Source: Casuarina equisetifolia
Lineage: Eukaryota > Streptophyta > Magnoliopsida > Fagales > Casuarinaceae
Length of the DNA stretch: 64,000 nucleotides
Direction of reading: 5' to 3'
NCBI GenBank assembly: GCA_028551475.1
Contig: CM052361.1
Span: 24,751,491 to 24,815,490 of the forward strand
Numbering within the stretch: position 1 is the stretch's first letter; each line of letters starts with the position of its first letter. Positions 22,836 through 35,375 of this stretch are shown piece after piece. The notes under the pieces were generated by a model that saw nothing but the letters and a program-made list of their open reading frames with translations, was not told where the DNA came from and did no database searches. The position numbers were made by a program, and so were the translations under genes.

Positions 22836-24530
22836 TCAACTTTCATATGTAATATGTAAATGGTGGACATTGAAAGCTCATTACTTGAACATAAAGCTTA
22901 ATGTAGACCTCCTACAATGATCTTTCTCAACCCAACTGAATTCCTTTGTCTTTTTTTTCCTATACCTTTTTTAATATTTGGCTGTGAAATCAGAGATAAG
23001 CTGACCTTTAAAGTTGATTTTGGGTCTTGGTATCATCTTCTCTTTAATCTCTTAAACCAAATATGTTAAATCGTTAACTACTCTTTTGCACATGTTTACA
23101 ATCCTGCTTTTTTTTTTTTTTTTTTATCTCATACACTCTCTTTTTTATTTTTGGGGAAAAAGCATCACATTTCAGAAAAAAGAAATATTTTCATCGTTTA
23201 CATTGTTTGATAAAATATTCAAAATAAAAAATATTCCACAAGATGCGCAAAACACTACATAATTTTAACAATAGTAGCGTAAGTTTAGGGGCTGACCTTA
23301 AGATTCTTAACACATTGAAACACCGATCCATAAATTCAAGAAAAAATAAATGCATGAAACCACTAGGAAAATATTGACATCAATAAAAACTCAAAATGCT
23401 CATACACTTTCTTGGTAAGAGTCTAATTTCTTAAATTTCTTTTCCTCCCTTTTTAGCCTTTTAACAACATCTAAACTAAGTATAGGGTTCAAAGCAAGGA
23501 TCCCTAGATCCATCTATTTTTTATTTTTTATTTTTTATTTTTAAGGAATAACTCTATTCAATCTATTTGCCAAACCATTCTTTACGGTTTTCTAAGCAAA
23601 ATAAATAAATAATCAAAGCCTTGTATGAAAGAATAAAAAATAGGAAAATAAATCAAAAATAACAAAAAGCTCTTTTCATGCTTCCTTTTGATAATAGTGG
23701 AAAACACATAGGGTCATGGAAAAACTGGAGTTTTCTTCTCTTTTTATTAGCATATGGATTTTTAAATACAGAGCTTGATTTAATCATTTTTTTTTCGAAA
23801 TATTTGCAGTAATAATGTAGAATTTAATGTATATATTAGGCAATTTCCAAGAACTGAAATGTTGGTTAGCAAGAATAATAGATAGTCTGCTATACTTGGA
23901 AAAGGAGAGAATTTATACCAAAATAAGCTACCCTTGGAACGAAATCTTAAAGGCTTTTTGGAAAAATTGAAAATCTTCAGCAATGTCATCGGTTTATAAT
24001 CTTGGAAAAATATGCAATTATGGATGCAACCATTTCAGTCTTTTCCTTAAGAAATTGACAATGCAGTGGCCAGTCTTGGAAAATATAAAATTTCCATAAA
24101 TTCTTGCTCGGCTTGTAATAAGAAGACTTTCTTAGAAAAGAATACAAAGAATTGAATACAAATAATAAATCAAGCTAGCTTAGAAAGGAAAGTCATTTAG
24201 ACATGTATAGAAAATTGAATGTTAGAAATAAATTTAAGCTGGCCAAAGAAGGAAAGTTAATAGTTTTGTGGTGTACTCGTTGTGAACCCATAAAGCCAAG
24301 CCCTCAGCCACTAAGCAAGAATTTATTTTTGAATTAAGTTATTTTACATTATGATTTATAAACTAATTTAATTTGGAGCAACCTAATAGATTCTCTTTTA
24401 GCAATTTCCTGAGTTATTTGAATAAATTTTAAACTAACATCTTTTTTCATATTAGATAGAATAGAAGTTTTGTATAAAAAACAAATGATTATTAAATAAT
24501 GTTTAAGTGTAAAAACTGTCTCTTCAACTT
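22836..24530. other. Noncoding part of unit B
   Basis: Counterpart of 10480-13000 of unit A without the RPL32 retrocopy. AT-rich; no gene supported. Confidence 0.6.
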
Positions 24531-24932
24531 ATAAAATTAGCTTTTCAAATGAACTTTGATCTTTCTAATACATGCATATATGAATGGATGGTTAGATATC
24601 TCCTGAAAATTCAGTAACCGAAGCAAGAAATGAACTTTCAGGCCTTGATCAATGATTTCTCTGTTCCTGAATGAAATTCTTTCTTTAACAGAAGCAAGAA
24701 GCTCCTCTGTTTTGGGTCCTTCCACCTGCTTACTTATGCTTCTGATATCGAAAGTGGAAACTCTGCTTAAGCAAATCAGGTTCATGTATAAGGCAACATA
24801 CTAAGGAAGACCTTGATCAATGATATCTGGGTTATCATCGTTGGCTGCTCTTGAGAATTTAGACAACAATTTCTATCATGGTTTTTCTGTCACTGAATGG
24901 ATTTCCTCTTAACAGAAGCAAGAAGCTGAAAA

Positions 24933-25133
24933 ATGCTCTCTCAGGCAAAAGTAGATACAAAAATGAAGAATGCTGGAAAATTATTGGAGAAAATTCTTCA
25001 ACAAAAGAATTCTTCCGCAGCTTTTACACTCAATCCTCAACAGATCTCTGTGTTATCATCATTGGCTGTTCTTGAGAATTTAGAGAATGATAAGCTCTTT
25101 AACTATAATTACAGTTCAGTATCACAAACATGA
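24933..25133 (+). other. Unrecognised coding-like segment (66 codons)
   Basis: ATG-initiated frame, MLSQAKVDTKMKNAGKLLEK... with QQISVLSSLAVLENLENDKL, ending TGA. Composition resembles real protein (amphipathic, Leu/Asn/Lys-rich). Upstream, 24610-24930 contains diverged repeats of the same phrases: TTGATCAATGAT and TTAACAGAAGCAAGAAGCT occur twice, and GGGTTATCATC-GGCTGCTCTTGAGAATTTAGA echoes the frame at 25050-25085. This suggests a decayed exon array. A truncated copy ends unit A at 13361-13469. I do not recognise the family and do not claim it is expressed. Confidence 0.35.
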
Positions 25134-25449
25134 GTCAAAGTGGAAGGTTGCAGAAAGGAAATGTCTTATTACTCAATGGCTGAATCTAACACCACACTCG
25201 AATGTTTCTGCATCTCTAAAAACTTCCAGCCGATTTAACACTATATCACAGAAAATGGATTCAGGATAGAATCTGGTTCTTCCTCAATTTTCTCCACTTC
25301 TAGCTAATTTCAGGGAGACAAAAAGGTAAAGGAAGTTTAAAAGCTACGTCATTCAAAGTCCAAATCCGAAAAGCAATGTATCCCATTTACACCATCAACC
25401 TCTGAAATTTGATTTTTACAGGAAAGATGCAAAGTTAAGCGATTCGATC

Positions 25450-27252
25450 TCATAGGAACCGTTGCCGCTTGCCTGCTGGGACATGCTTATTAATACTAGC
25501 ACTTGGAGTCCAAAGCTGCGAGTTGTTCAAACATGAAGAAGACGGAGCGGAGCCAAAATTTAGCATGGATGCTGAACAAGTTTGAGAGATCCCACGAGAC
25601 ATCACAGGAAATGGGGATAAACTGAGAGGTTTCTGAGACATAAAGGAAGCATTTGCAGCAGATTTAGAATTGACATTTTCAATCTGACAACCTTCAATGG
25701 AAACCGGCGGAATCTTGAAGTTCTGCAAAGGAGGAGGATTCCGCCACCGAGGAAGCGGCCCTGCAACCATAAGTGTCTGAAGTAACGGACCGGCTTCCAT
25801 CACAGATTGTAAAAGTTTTCCCTTTTGAGGAAGAACTTTTCCTTTAACAAGATTATCGATTACTTCAGAAGCAGGATCGATCTTTGCCTTCCCGGAAGAG
25901 AAGCCTGTGGGCATGGAGCCTGTGTACTTATGAACAAGGGGCTTGTTTACAAACCCGGTGGCACTCGAATCAACCACATTAATGCTTGAAAAATCCGGGG
26001 ATGAAACAGCATCAAAGAAAGAATCTACTGGGGACGAGCCATGGGACTGGGACTCTGTTATGCTTGAGTTTGATTTTGCAGGTATTAGAAGAGGACTGTC
26101 CGGTTGGCGATGAGGGTGAAGCTTTGGCATCTCGGTCGGGCTAGAAGGCATGAGCTTGTCCAGGAGCTTCTGCAGCTGATTTCTGGCTTCATCTCGTTCT
26201 TGGTATGCCATTTTTAGAAGATTAAGTAAACTCTTCACATTCTCCTTGTTCTTTCTGATTTCTTCAGTTGCCTCCATTTTAAAAGACTCCAGTTCAACAG
26301 AAGTGAAGAAAAGCTTCTGCTTCAGCTCATCTATGCACTGTTAAGACATTCAGAACAGGGAAATTTTAGAGAGATGGTCATAAACTGCAAGAATGTTAGA
26401 TTTCAGACAAACACAAAGATCAATATCAGCGCAATTGGACCAAACTTCTTTTGAAAAATGATAGAGCCTTTTTGGAGCATGTAGAGGTTCCAAATAAACC
26501 AAAAAGAGGACAAACAATTTCAAAGGCTCATCAGTATGAAAGTCACTTCTGTCAAACCGTGCTTCTTTTCAAATTGAATAAAAGCGAGAAAAATGAAAGT
26601 GTGGGACGGTGTGGAGAAAGTCAAGCACCATACATGAACCTTCCCTCTGAAACATCATTAGTCGCCATCCATACAGTGGCATTCTAATTCAACTTTCAAG
26701 TGGGGTATCAGAAAGATGGACCAAGAAAGGGGTCACATTTACACAGAAGAAAACAGTTTCTGCATTCACAACGCCTTTCGAAGTTTTACTGCAATAGCTG
26801 AATGGGAAAATGCTTTCATTCCGAAGAATTTCAAAATCAAAGGTAACACCTCTTAGTTGGTGGTACTTAAACAAAAAAAGAGAACACTCTCTCCAGACTA
26901 AACAGAATTGAAAGCTCCATACCCAAAACAGGCTTTCTTTCACAAGCCAAAACTCAAATACTTCTCTGCCAACAAGCAAAAGAAAACAGGACCCCATTAG
27001 CCAAGCATTTCGGATACATATCCAGCACACTCATGCTAGACAGAAACATGAAATGAGAGACACCAGAAAGAATCTTGGACAGAATAGAAATACACAGAAA
27101 CAACCATCATATAACGTACAATTCAGTTTGAAAAAGATAAAGCTTGAAAAGAACCGGAGGAAGAAATCCAACAGAGAATGGACACCCAGAGAAGAAGAAA
27201 ACAAGGCGCGACCCACCTCCTGGTAACTCCACAGAGAACCCAACTCCTCCAT
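25450..27252 (-). CDS. DUF1635 family protein
   Basis: Plant-specific family of unknown molecular function; annotated in some genomes as TOX HMG-box-like without good support. Two exons: 27217-27252 (MEELGSLWSYQE) and 25450-26337 (CIDELKQKLFFTSVELESFK..., ending AGKRQRFL), 307 residues. The N-terminal third is a predicted coiled coil (MEATEEIRKNKENVKSLLNL and AYQERDEARNQLQKLLDKL). The rest is Ser/Pro-rich and likely disordered, with a basic GKRQRF tail that could act as a nuclear signal. A GT-AG intron of 879 bases separates the exons. The gene order with RIBA3 and the PTPLA-like gene matches Arabidopsis At5g59760 as I recall it. A pyrimidine-rich 5' region lies at about 27590-27630. Confidence 0.88.
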
Positions 27253-30200
27253 TCTTTCTCGAAACCTTTGTGTTTGGGAAGAAAGGCAAAAAGGAAAGAA
27301 AAATCAGGGGATTGGGGAGTTCATCAAAGGTAAAATTGCGACTAATTTATAGAAGAAAATCCCGGTAGATAAGACAAAGGCGTGTGCAAGCGAGCTAGCA
27401 AGACAGAAAGAGAGAGAGCGGTGGCCTTGTCACGTAGTGATAAGCCTGTCCGCATCAAAGAAAATCAAGGAATGCCAAAACCTTCCATATTGAAAAATTC
27501 GGAGATTCCTTTTTCAACACTTCGTGTGATATTCAATTTCATTGAACGCTTGAAACTTCTCCCACCCTTTCAGGACCTCTGTCTCTTACTTGCAGGAATC
27601 ACATTCTCTTTCTCTCTATCTCTCTCGCGGAGTCACCAAAACCCAGTTGGATTTTCCTTTTATAGTGTCTTTCATGTAGGAAAATTTTAACGGTCATGTT
27701 CTCCGGAGAACAACGACAAAATATAGAGAAGAAAATAAGGTCTTTTTGCAACTTTGTACACGCCTAAAAGTAAGCTCTTCCGGTCTATGCGGTGCTATTT
27801 AAGGAACTTTCCATCAATACCCCGTTTCATAAAAGAATTTCCCTCCGGCGGGCACTGGTTTTCAACGGGGAATCTCCGGGAAGACCGCCACCGTCCGATC
27901 AGTTTCCCAATTCTCTTTTCATATGCATGAATTTTTGTTAAAAAACTGGCAAGTGAAACAATACATCTCCATTTAATTTCCTTTTTTATGCATACACCGA
28001 AATATTGAATTTGGAGGCAAGATATCATGTACAACATTTATCTTTAATTGAGTCATATGTTTATCTACTATCATGTCATCGACCTACTTGCTCACTTTAT
28101 TGTAATAGTCTGAGAGTATAATGCTGCAAACTATATAAATTTTTAGACTAATTCGTATGAAGTTAAGTTTTAAGGGGGAAACATAGGTTTTGAGAGTATG
28201 TTAAAATACTCATACCCATATAAAAAATTGGCTTGAGAATTTCACGTTTAACCAGGTAAACATATCCACACAGTCATTAGTTTTTAAGGTCTAAGTTTCT
28301 TAAATTCTACTCTTGTGTTGATTTTTTACGCAAATTTTCTCCTTGGTGTTGAATTACCTTATCCTTGAGATGGCTGTGGAAAAGCGTAATTCCACAACCT
28401 TTGGCGTATACGGCGTGTCATATATTATAGCAGTTGATTAATTTATTTTTTATTATACTTGTTTTATAATGAAGGACGGTCACAGTTGATTAGATTATCT
28501 AATAGGGTGTAATACTAGATTGCGTTGTGAACTGCCCAAGAAAACTGAAGGCAGGCATGTAGTGGTTGACTTATTATGAATTATTCTCATTCTTAATACG
28601 GGGAGAGTTTTTCCAACACTTGGGTCTGGTTTTTTTAATTCCTTGTGACCTTTTGTGTGTTGGGCAGGAGCAGAGATTTGTACTATCTTTCAACTCCTAG
28701 GTTCCTAGTTCAGGTTAAAAAGAAAGGGTGAAGCAAACACATTCTCTTTTGGAAAAAAAAAAAAAAGAAGAAGAAGAAGTACTAGTATTGTGTATCATTA
28801 AAAATAGTTTAAATTTTTTTCCTTAAAATTAATTGTTAAGAGAAGGAATCACATAAATATGTAAAATAGATATTAAAGATACATTACCAACTACTGTTTT
28901 GACATGTATGTTTAAACCAAAGTTGTCATAATCAGGGCTTATTGAATGCTAAATGATTCTCAAACATGATGGGTATTGGAAGTTCTTGAGCAGCCAATAA
29001 GATTTCTTTCTTAAAAACATTATAGGTCCGTAGAATCCAACAAGGGTTTCTATTTATCTGATGAATTAGAGCAGACCCACATGCCACAGCAGCAAACAAA
29101 TTCCACTTTGTTGTTCACATTATGAACACTACAAAACCGGGTTGTACAGAATCAATGAACGTGGATGATGGATTCCCTGTGGAAAACCAGGAGATTTCTA
29201 TCTTTATCCCCGACAACCGGTTTCGGCACTCTTCAGCAATAGATTTTTGTATCAGGTTTTAATAATCTTGTTTACAGGATAATACCATCACCTCCGCAAC
29301 GTGGAAGAACCATACAACCTCAAGCTTAGTCATTAGATCAAGCAATAATGATGTTTGGATGCAGTTAAACTGTCATTGTTCCGTGCAATGGCCTATTAGA
29401 TTTGAAGTAGCATGAACGTGCAGTGCAACTAGGCATTGAGCCATTGATTCCCACTGCATTATTTTATCTGTAACTTGTTTAATGCAATAAAAAATTACGT
29501 GGGATCGGCTTGTATTGGGAAGACGACAATATGGCTAAGTATAAATATGCATCATTTACGACAAAGCTACTAAATTGAAAAGTTTGGTTCTCCTAATACA
29601 ATGAATCTAGCAGCTACCTACGTGCAGAAGTGTGTTAACATGTCTAATTATTGTTTAATCCTTGCTTTATCAGTTCGTTACTAGTTGAGCCTCCCCTTCC
29701 TCAGGTTCGGTAGGGAGGTTCAGGAGTTCAGCTCTTCAATATTAGAAATAGTAATTATTTCATATTATTAATTAGTATTTTAGTATTATACTTCTATTTA
29801 TATATATTCAGGTATTACCTCTTAATGACAGGTTTTAGGGAGGGAGGTTACTAAACTGTTTTAGTAAAAATTGAGTTATTGTGATTATATTTGATCACTT
29901 TTATTGCTTATTGATTGACTTATCCTAATTTACCTAAGCTTAGGGTAAGATAATTTATTAAAAATAATGATAATATTTTATTATTAATATCTTTCTCATG
30001 TTAAGATAATTCTATTCTTGACACCTAATCTTAAAGGAGTAAGGCTCTTTTGGTTAGTCAAAGACGGTATAAAAAAGGACTATTAAACTTAAGACTTCAA
30101 AAGTTACATACTATTGATAGTTTTACTGAATTACTTGCAAATTAATAAAGAAATAAGTTATTTCCTTTCAGACATAAATTTAGGGTCGATAGAGAAAAAA

Positions 30201-30420
30201 AAAAAAAAAAACCTTGATATGTCACGATATCCATGTTATTCCTCAAAAATTATTTCCCAAAGAGTGCCATCAAAATTAACTTTCCTTTTCCAAACAAAAA
30301 ATCTTCATCGTAACACCAAATTTAAGGAAAATGACTTCAGAAGACATTGACGTAAACATCATGTCCATAAGACAGCTTCAAAGATAATACTACTAACTTA
30401 TGTCCCATCTTCCCTTGATA
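27253..30420. other. DUF1635 upstream region and AT-rich intergenic DNA
   Basis: The first 600 bases are GC-moderate with CT-rich runs, likely promoter and 5' UTR. From about 27950 the DNA is AT-rich, with an A-run and GAA repeats near 28754-28779. No gene supported. Confidence 0.55.
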
Positions 30421-31620
30421 ATAAATCATGACTATAATGACCCAAAGCCCACCGTTATGGCCACAGTGTTCTGTGTGGCCTACCCATTCATTTTCTCGAA
30501 CAGTTCGTCTACATTCTCCATTTTCAAACTAGTCGGCTGCTGGTTCAGACGTCCTTATCAGTAGCATGAATGCTCTTGGAGGATACATAAACAAGGTCTA
30601 CAGAGCCTATCAAATTGCTTGAATTCTCTATTGTAGGGCTATTATCGTAACTCGAGAGCATCATTTGGAAGAACAGTCCCAAAAAGTGGAGACCAGTTCC
30701 GCTTTTACCTCCTAAGCTTCCCCAACGGGTAACGACTTTACCTGTCAACCTAATCATGTGAAGCCGTGAAGAAATATAATTATGTGAAGGCAAAGCAAAG
30801 AAAAAGAAAAATAAATAAAATAAAATAAAATAAAAACCTTACACTTCATCCACACAGTTGAAGAATCTACCTTTCTCTATGCACCATAAAATATAATAAT
30901 CACAGTAAATTAACATGTCTTTATCATAAGGTGGGGCTTAAGAGCTGCAGAAAGCAAGCTTAGGGGCTTGTCTTCTTCTGCCCTTGCACATGGCAATTAG
31001 GTATAAGCATATGGGGGTCATCATCTTCGCCACGCGTTTGTGGGGAAAATCCAAAGTCCTGAAGTCAGGCACGTGCCTCTCTTGTCATGACTTCCGGCGC
31101 GTCCACCGTGCGGCAAGGCACATGCCGTTGAGCTTTAGGCAGTAGGTAGGCATGGATCACAGACCAGTTCCCTCTATCCAAATTTTTAGAGGATAAAAGG
31201 GCTAAACTTATTGGTATGGTGGGTTCAAGACCGTAACATTAAGCTATATTCAGTGTACGGCAGTGTATTTTACATTAAAAAATATGGTTTTTAAGTCTAA
31301 TGAAGTAACTTTCAAGTTAAATTATAAGTTCATTTTTTAACACATGATTAGGGAGGAGCTACCTTGACCGAAATGGTAGTAGGAGGTTTCCTCGAGCCGG
31401 GAGGAAAGCAGTTCACAGACGGCAACGATGCCGGGGAAGGAACAAAAAGGTCAGTTTCAATGGGTTGGATAAGCCACAGAGGGTTTGAATCTCACGCAAC
31501 GTATATTCCACAGTGTGTTCAAGTTGAATACGACTTAGCATGCAGTGCATGCGACACAACATGTGGCGATTTTCTACGTTGGAGTCCGATGTTCTAAATC
31601 GGGTTGATAACGTTTGGAAA
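30421..31620. other. More complex intergenic stretch with hairpin and short open frames
   Basis: Contains an inverted repeat (GGCCACAG at 30459-30466 against CTGTGTGGCC at 30471-30480), an 82-codon minus frame (30545-30793) containing KVVTRWGSLGGKSGTGLHFL, a CACGTG within GGCACGTGCC near 31070, and a 77-codon plus frame (31364-31597). None matches a family I know. It could be decayed gene or transposon sequence. Confidence 0.35.
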
Positions 31621-33069
31621 GACTGTTTCAAACTTCAACTTGGTCTTTGATTTCAGGGATAATGACAATATTCACTCTTTCAGACACTGAACATAACAGA
31701 AGAAATTTCAGAAAGCGTGAACTTCAATTCTAGTCTCTGTTTGTTTTCCCGGAGAATCTTGTTCTTTCATTTTCATATGAACTCTAATCTAGAGTCTACT
31801 ATGGATTCACTGTGCTCCCTGAAAATGATCCATTTGCAGGAACAGTAGAATTTACAGGCTTCCTTCTAGCATTTTCCATGATGAAATTGCAAATAGCAAG
31901 GTTGAGGGCCATGGTAGAATCTCGAGGACCTAAAGTCTATCAGGCTATTCTTGTTACTTAGTGCAGAAAAGAATCATACATCACTTGAGATGTTGAAGTT
32001 TTGTTTAACAATACAGAGATGAACAGAGCCTTGAGGGGACAAAAGGCCTCGACGCTATACGCTAGGAAACAACCTATAATCATCAAGATTTTCTTTCGTT
32101 TTCTTGAAAGGGGAAATGGGTAAGAAAAGGCTCTTGAAGATAGCAGAGTTCAAGCGGGAGTTAGGGTCGAACATGCCAAACCTGCTGCACTAAGCATCTA
32201 ACAAGCATCTAAGACTCTGAATTTAAGACCCTATTAAACACAAATCCTTTTTACCTAATAAGGAAAAAGGGATAGCATCTAAGAAGCATCATTGGTAAGC
32301 ATGGATCATAGATCCTTCCATGAGCTTAGTAGATAGCCAATCCATTTGGGCTAAAAAGGGAGCATCCATTTTCAATACAGATTTGACCAAATTCTAAAAG
32401 ACGGTCGGGTTGGTCAGACTGAACTGTTGGAAGCCATCAATGGTGGCGATCTTTATTAAAGCGAGTCTGAAGTTTGAACAGAGCTAAGACGCTCTCTTTG
32501 TAGCAGGAAAAGGCTTATCGACATTAATGCTTTACGGTGGAGTTTGGTGGAGAAGTAGGTGTGTTTGGGCAACGAGAAAATGAACTTAGCTTTGGTGCTG
32601 TCTCCTTCTTTTGAGATATGACTTTTTTGTGAAGTATTCATTCGGTTTTCACCTTTAAGATGATTGGATTTGGTGGTGGCGTATTAAAGAAATGGAATGC
32701 AATAGATTTTTTTGGTGCTGAACAAGATCACGAAGGAGATGTTCAACAGGAAAATTGGTGAGAAAAAGTCATCGGGATAAAGAGGAGGGGTTTGTAGGCA
32801 GCAAAAGTCAAATCATCAAATCATCTCTTTTCCATAAAATCATTGGCACTATAGCAATGATGTTAGTGGGTGGGAGCTCGCTTAAAAGTAACTTGCCTGG
32901 GAATATTCTTAAGCTTTTACCATGTGGGTAGCTTTTTACAACCTTGTTTAGAAAACGACTGATGGGAGATGGATATGAGTGCTGAGTTTTTTGGTGTAGG
33001 AATATGAAAAAAAAAAATCTAATGTTAAATTATCTTGATCTTTTAATAACACATTTTAAGGAATGTTAT

Positions 33070-33310
33070 GTCTTTGTATTAGAAATAAATTTATAGTCCA
33101 ATCAAAAAAGTAATTCATGAATTAAAGATATATTTTTTATATTTAAAAATTATTTGATCTTTTTTTTTAGAACGATTGTTTCCAATATTCCCCCATGTCA
33201 AGTATACCTTAAGCACAAGGTTGAACAATGTGAAATAAACACTCTTATATACTTAGCACATCTAATGAACTTAAAAGTTAAATGGAAGTTGAAAAATATA
33301 AACCTAAGTC
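33070..33310 (+). repeat. Dispersed degenerate repeat, copy 1
   Basis: Shares TATTARAAATAAAYTTA-AGTC near its start and GCACATCTAATGAACTTAAA followed by AGTTAAATGGAAGTTGAAAA with copy 2 and, inverted, copy 3. Likely remains of a non-coding transposable element. Confidence 0.45.
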
Positions 33311-35179
33311 TCATGGTTTTATCACATTGCTTCATAATTTATGAAGTGGGTCTTTGTGATTTAAAACAGTGAGATATATTGAAAGTAATGGTTATTTCAC
33401 ACTATCAATATATTGATTTAATATTTTTTTTATATATTTAAATATGTCACTCTTTCAACGACTTGTTTTAAGGGAAAAAAAGTTAAATAATTTTTAAAAC
33501 AATTAAGCTTTGAATGTGTTATGTGCCTCAACCACTAATAAACATTACGTTTGAAAACTATCACTAGTTTGGACCCTCATAAGCCTAAGCCTTTTACAAA
33601 CTCTCATAATCTTGTAATAGAATTCCTCAACAAACCAAGTTCAAGCTTTACTTAGAGCTTCCTCAGCAAAAGATACGCTTATGGCAACATGTATTGTAGG
33701 AAGTGAGAGAATATAGTACCATCATTCAGTCTCATGATGCTACTGTTCACTTTTCCTCTCACTATCTTTGCCATATCCTGCCTCTTACCCTACTTGCCAT
33801 TTTCGTCTGGCATTCCATTTTTGAACGAAGGAAGGAGACAATGAATAAAATAATGGGTTTCCTTCTGCAAAAGTAGCCTCGAGTTGATAACTATGTCACT
33901 TGGGTTTTGTATTTTAGTCCGAACAGGGCCCAGAGCACATGGAGAAGAAGCCTAGAAGAATCCATGAAGCCCAATGAACCTCAACAACTGCAAAAAAGCA
34001 ATGATTTTTATAGTTGCTCTACAAAAAGCAGCGACTTTAGAAAGCATTTGCCCGAACAATAATTATGTGATTCTTTCCTGTTCTCTCCTTTTTTCCTCTT
34101 TTTGGGTTCTCTTCTGACCATCATCATCATCATCCAATTCAATAAATTCTTTAATATACAGAACTTTTTTTGTATCTTGTCTTAAAAAAAATCATATTAA
34201 CTAAATCTTATCCTAATATCTTTTGAAATGATCCTTACTTATAAACTATTTTTAAGGAGAGAAATAACCTTATTATATAATCTCAAAAATAAGATTCAAG
34301 TACAAATTCATTTTTTATAAATAAAAAAATGTGGTATCCTTGTACTTAGATAAATAAGAAAAAAATTCTTACTGCCATAAAAAAATTATAACTTGCAAAT
34401 TTTTAATGAGCTCACACCTTCCTACATCCCTAATTTCTTGAATCATCAATAACTTATTAGTTCAGTAGTAAGTTAGCAAAATTTGAAACCCTTAGTTCAA
34501 CAACTCAATACTGTATACAAAATTTTTTAAAAAAAATCCTCTTGAGCCAAATAAAAAATGCCTGTTTAATTTTGAAAACTTGTAGATTCGAGAGTAACCC
34601 ATAAGGTGAGACTAGACAGCTTATGGGCCAGTCGAAACAGAGAGAAGCCCAGTGATTTCTCTCAGCACTGGACAGCCCATATATAATTGGACTCTCTGGG
34701 TTAAGCTCTGACCATTTTTGTGATCGTGAAGGCCAATACTATAAACCCAATGAAAGACTTTTATTTTTCCAGGAAATTGAAGAATAAAATAATAAACAGA
34801 TGAGATCTATTAATGATAATCGCAGAACCCGATTCCAAGGAAAAAGGAAGTCTCCAAGTACAACGAAAAGTCTCCAAAATTCTACATGTAGCTAAGTGAT
34901 ACCTTTTCCAAATATCATAATCTGTAAAATCTTGATACAGAATAAGAAGGATTTGGAAATGGTACATTTTCTTTTATAATAAGGGAACACCATAGACATA
35001 TTTGAGACGCACGACGCCTCCTCCATTATGCAGTCAATTATTTTCATTTAATGATTACGAAGAAGAAGTCACATGGGCAGTCAACTATTTTGCCTTAAGA
35101 ATTAAGGAGAAGAAGTCACATGTTCCAAACTTATCGAGCTGGATGACAAAGTTTGAGATCCGAGTATAGGGCTTGCAAT

Positions 35180-35375
35180 AAATGATATATGTATTAAAAA
35201 TAAACTTAGAGTCTAACTCCAAAGTTAACTCATAAGTTAAAAAAATAATTTTTATATTTTAAACATTATTCAAAGATCTTTATGTCCCATGTAAAACTCT
35301 CATTCTTGATATCTTCTTCCACATTAAACATATCTAATGAGTTTAAAATTGAAATAGAAATAAAAAGAATCAACA
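35180..35375 (+). repeat. Dispersed degenerate repeat, copy 2
   Basis: Same family as 33070-33310: TATTAAAAATAAACTTAGAG near 35190 and ACATATCTAATGAGTTTAAA near 35328. Confidence 0.45.

Noticed and set aside
27031..27368. Short frames overlapping DUF1635 exon 1 and intron
   Set aside because: They read through the GT donor after MEELGSLWSYQE or lie antisense to it.
30545..30793. 82-codon minus frame containing WGSLGGKSG
   Set aside because: Suggestive composition, but no family recognised, no splice partner and no promoter; left as unexplained.
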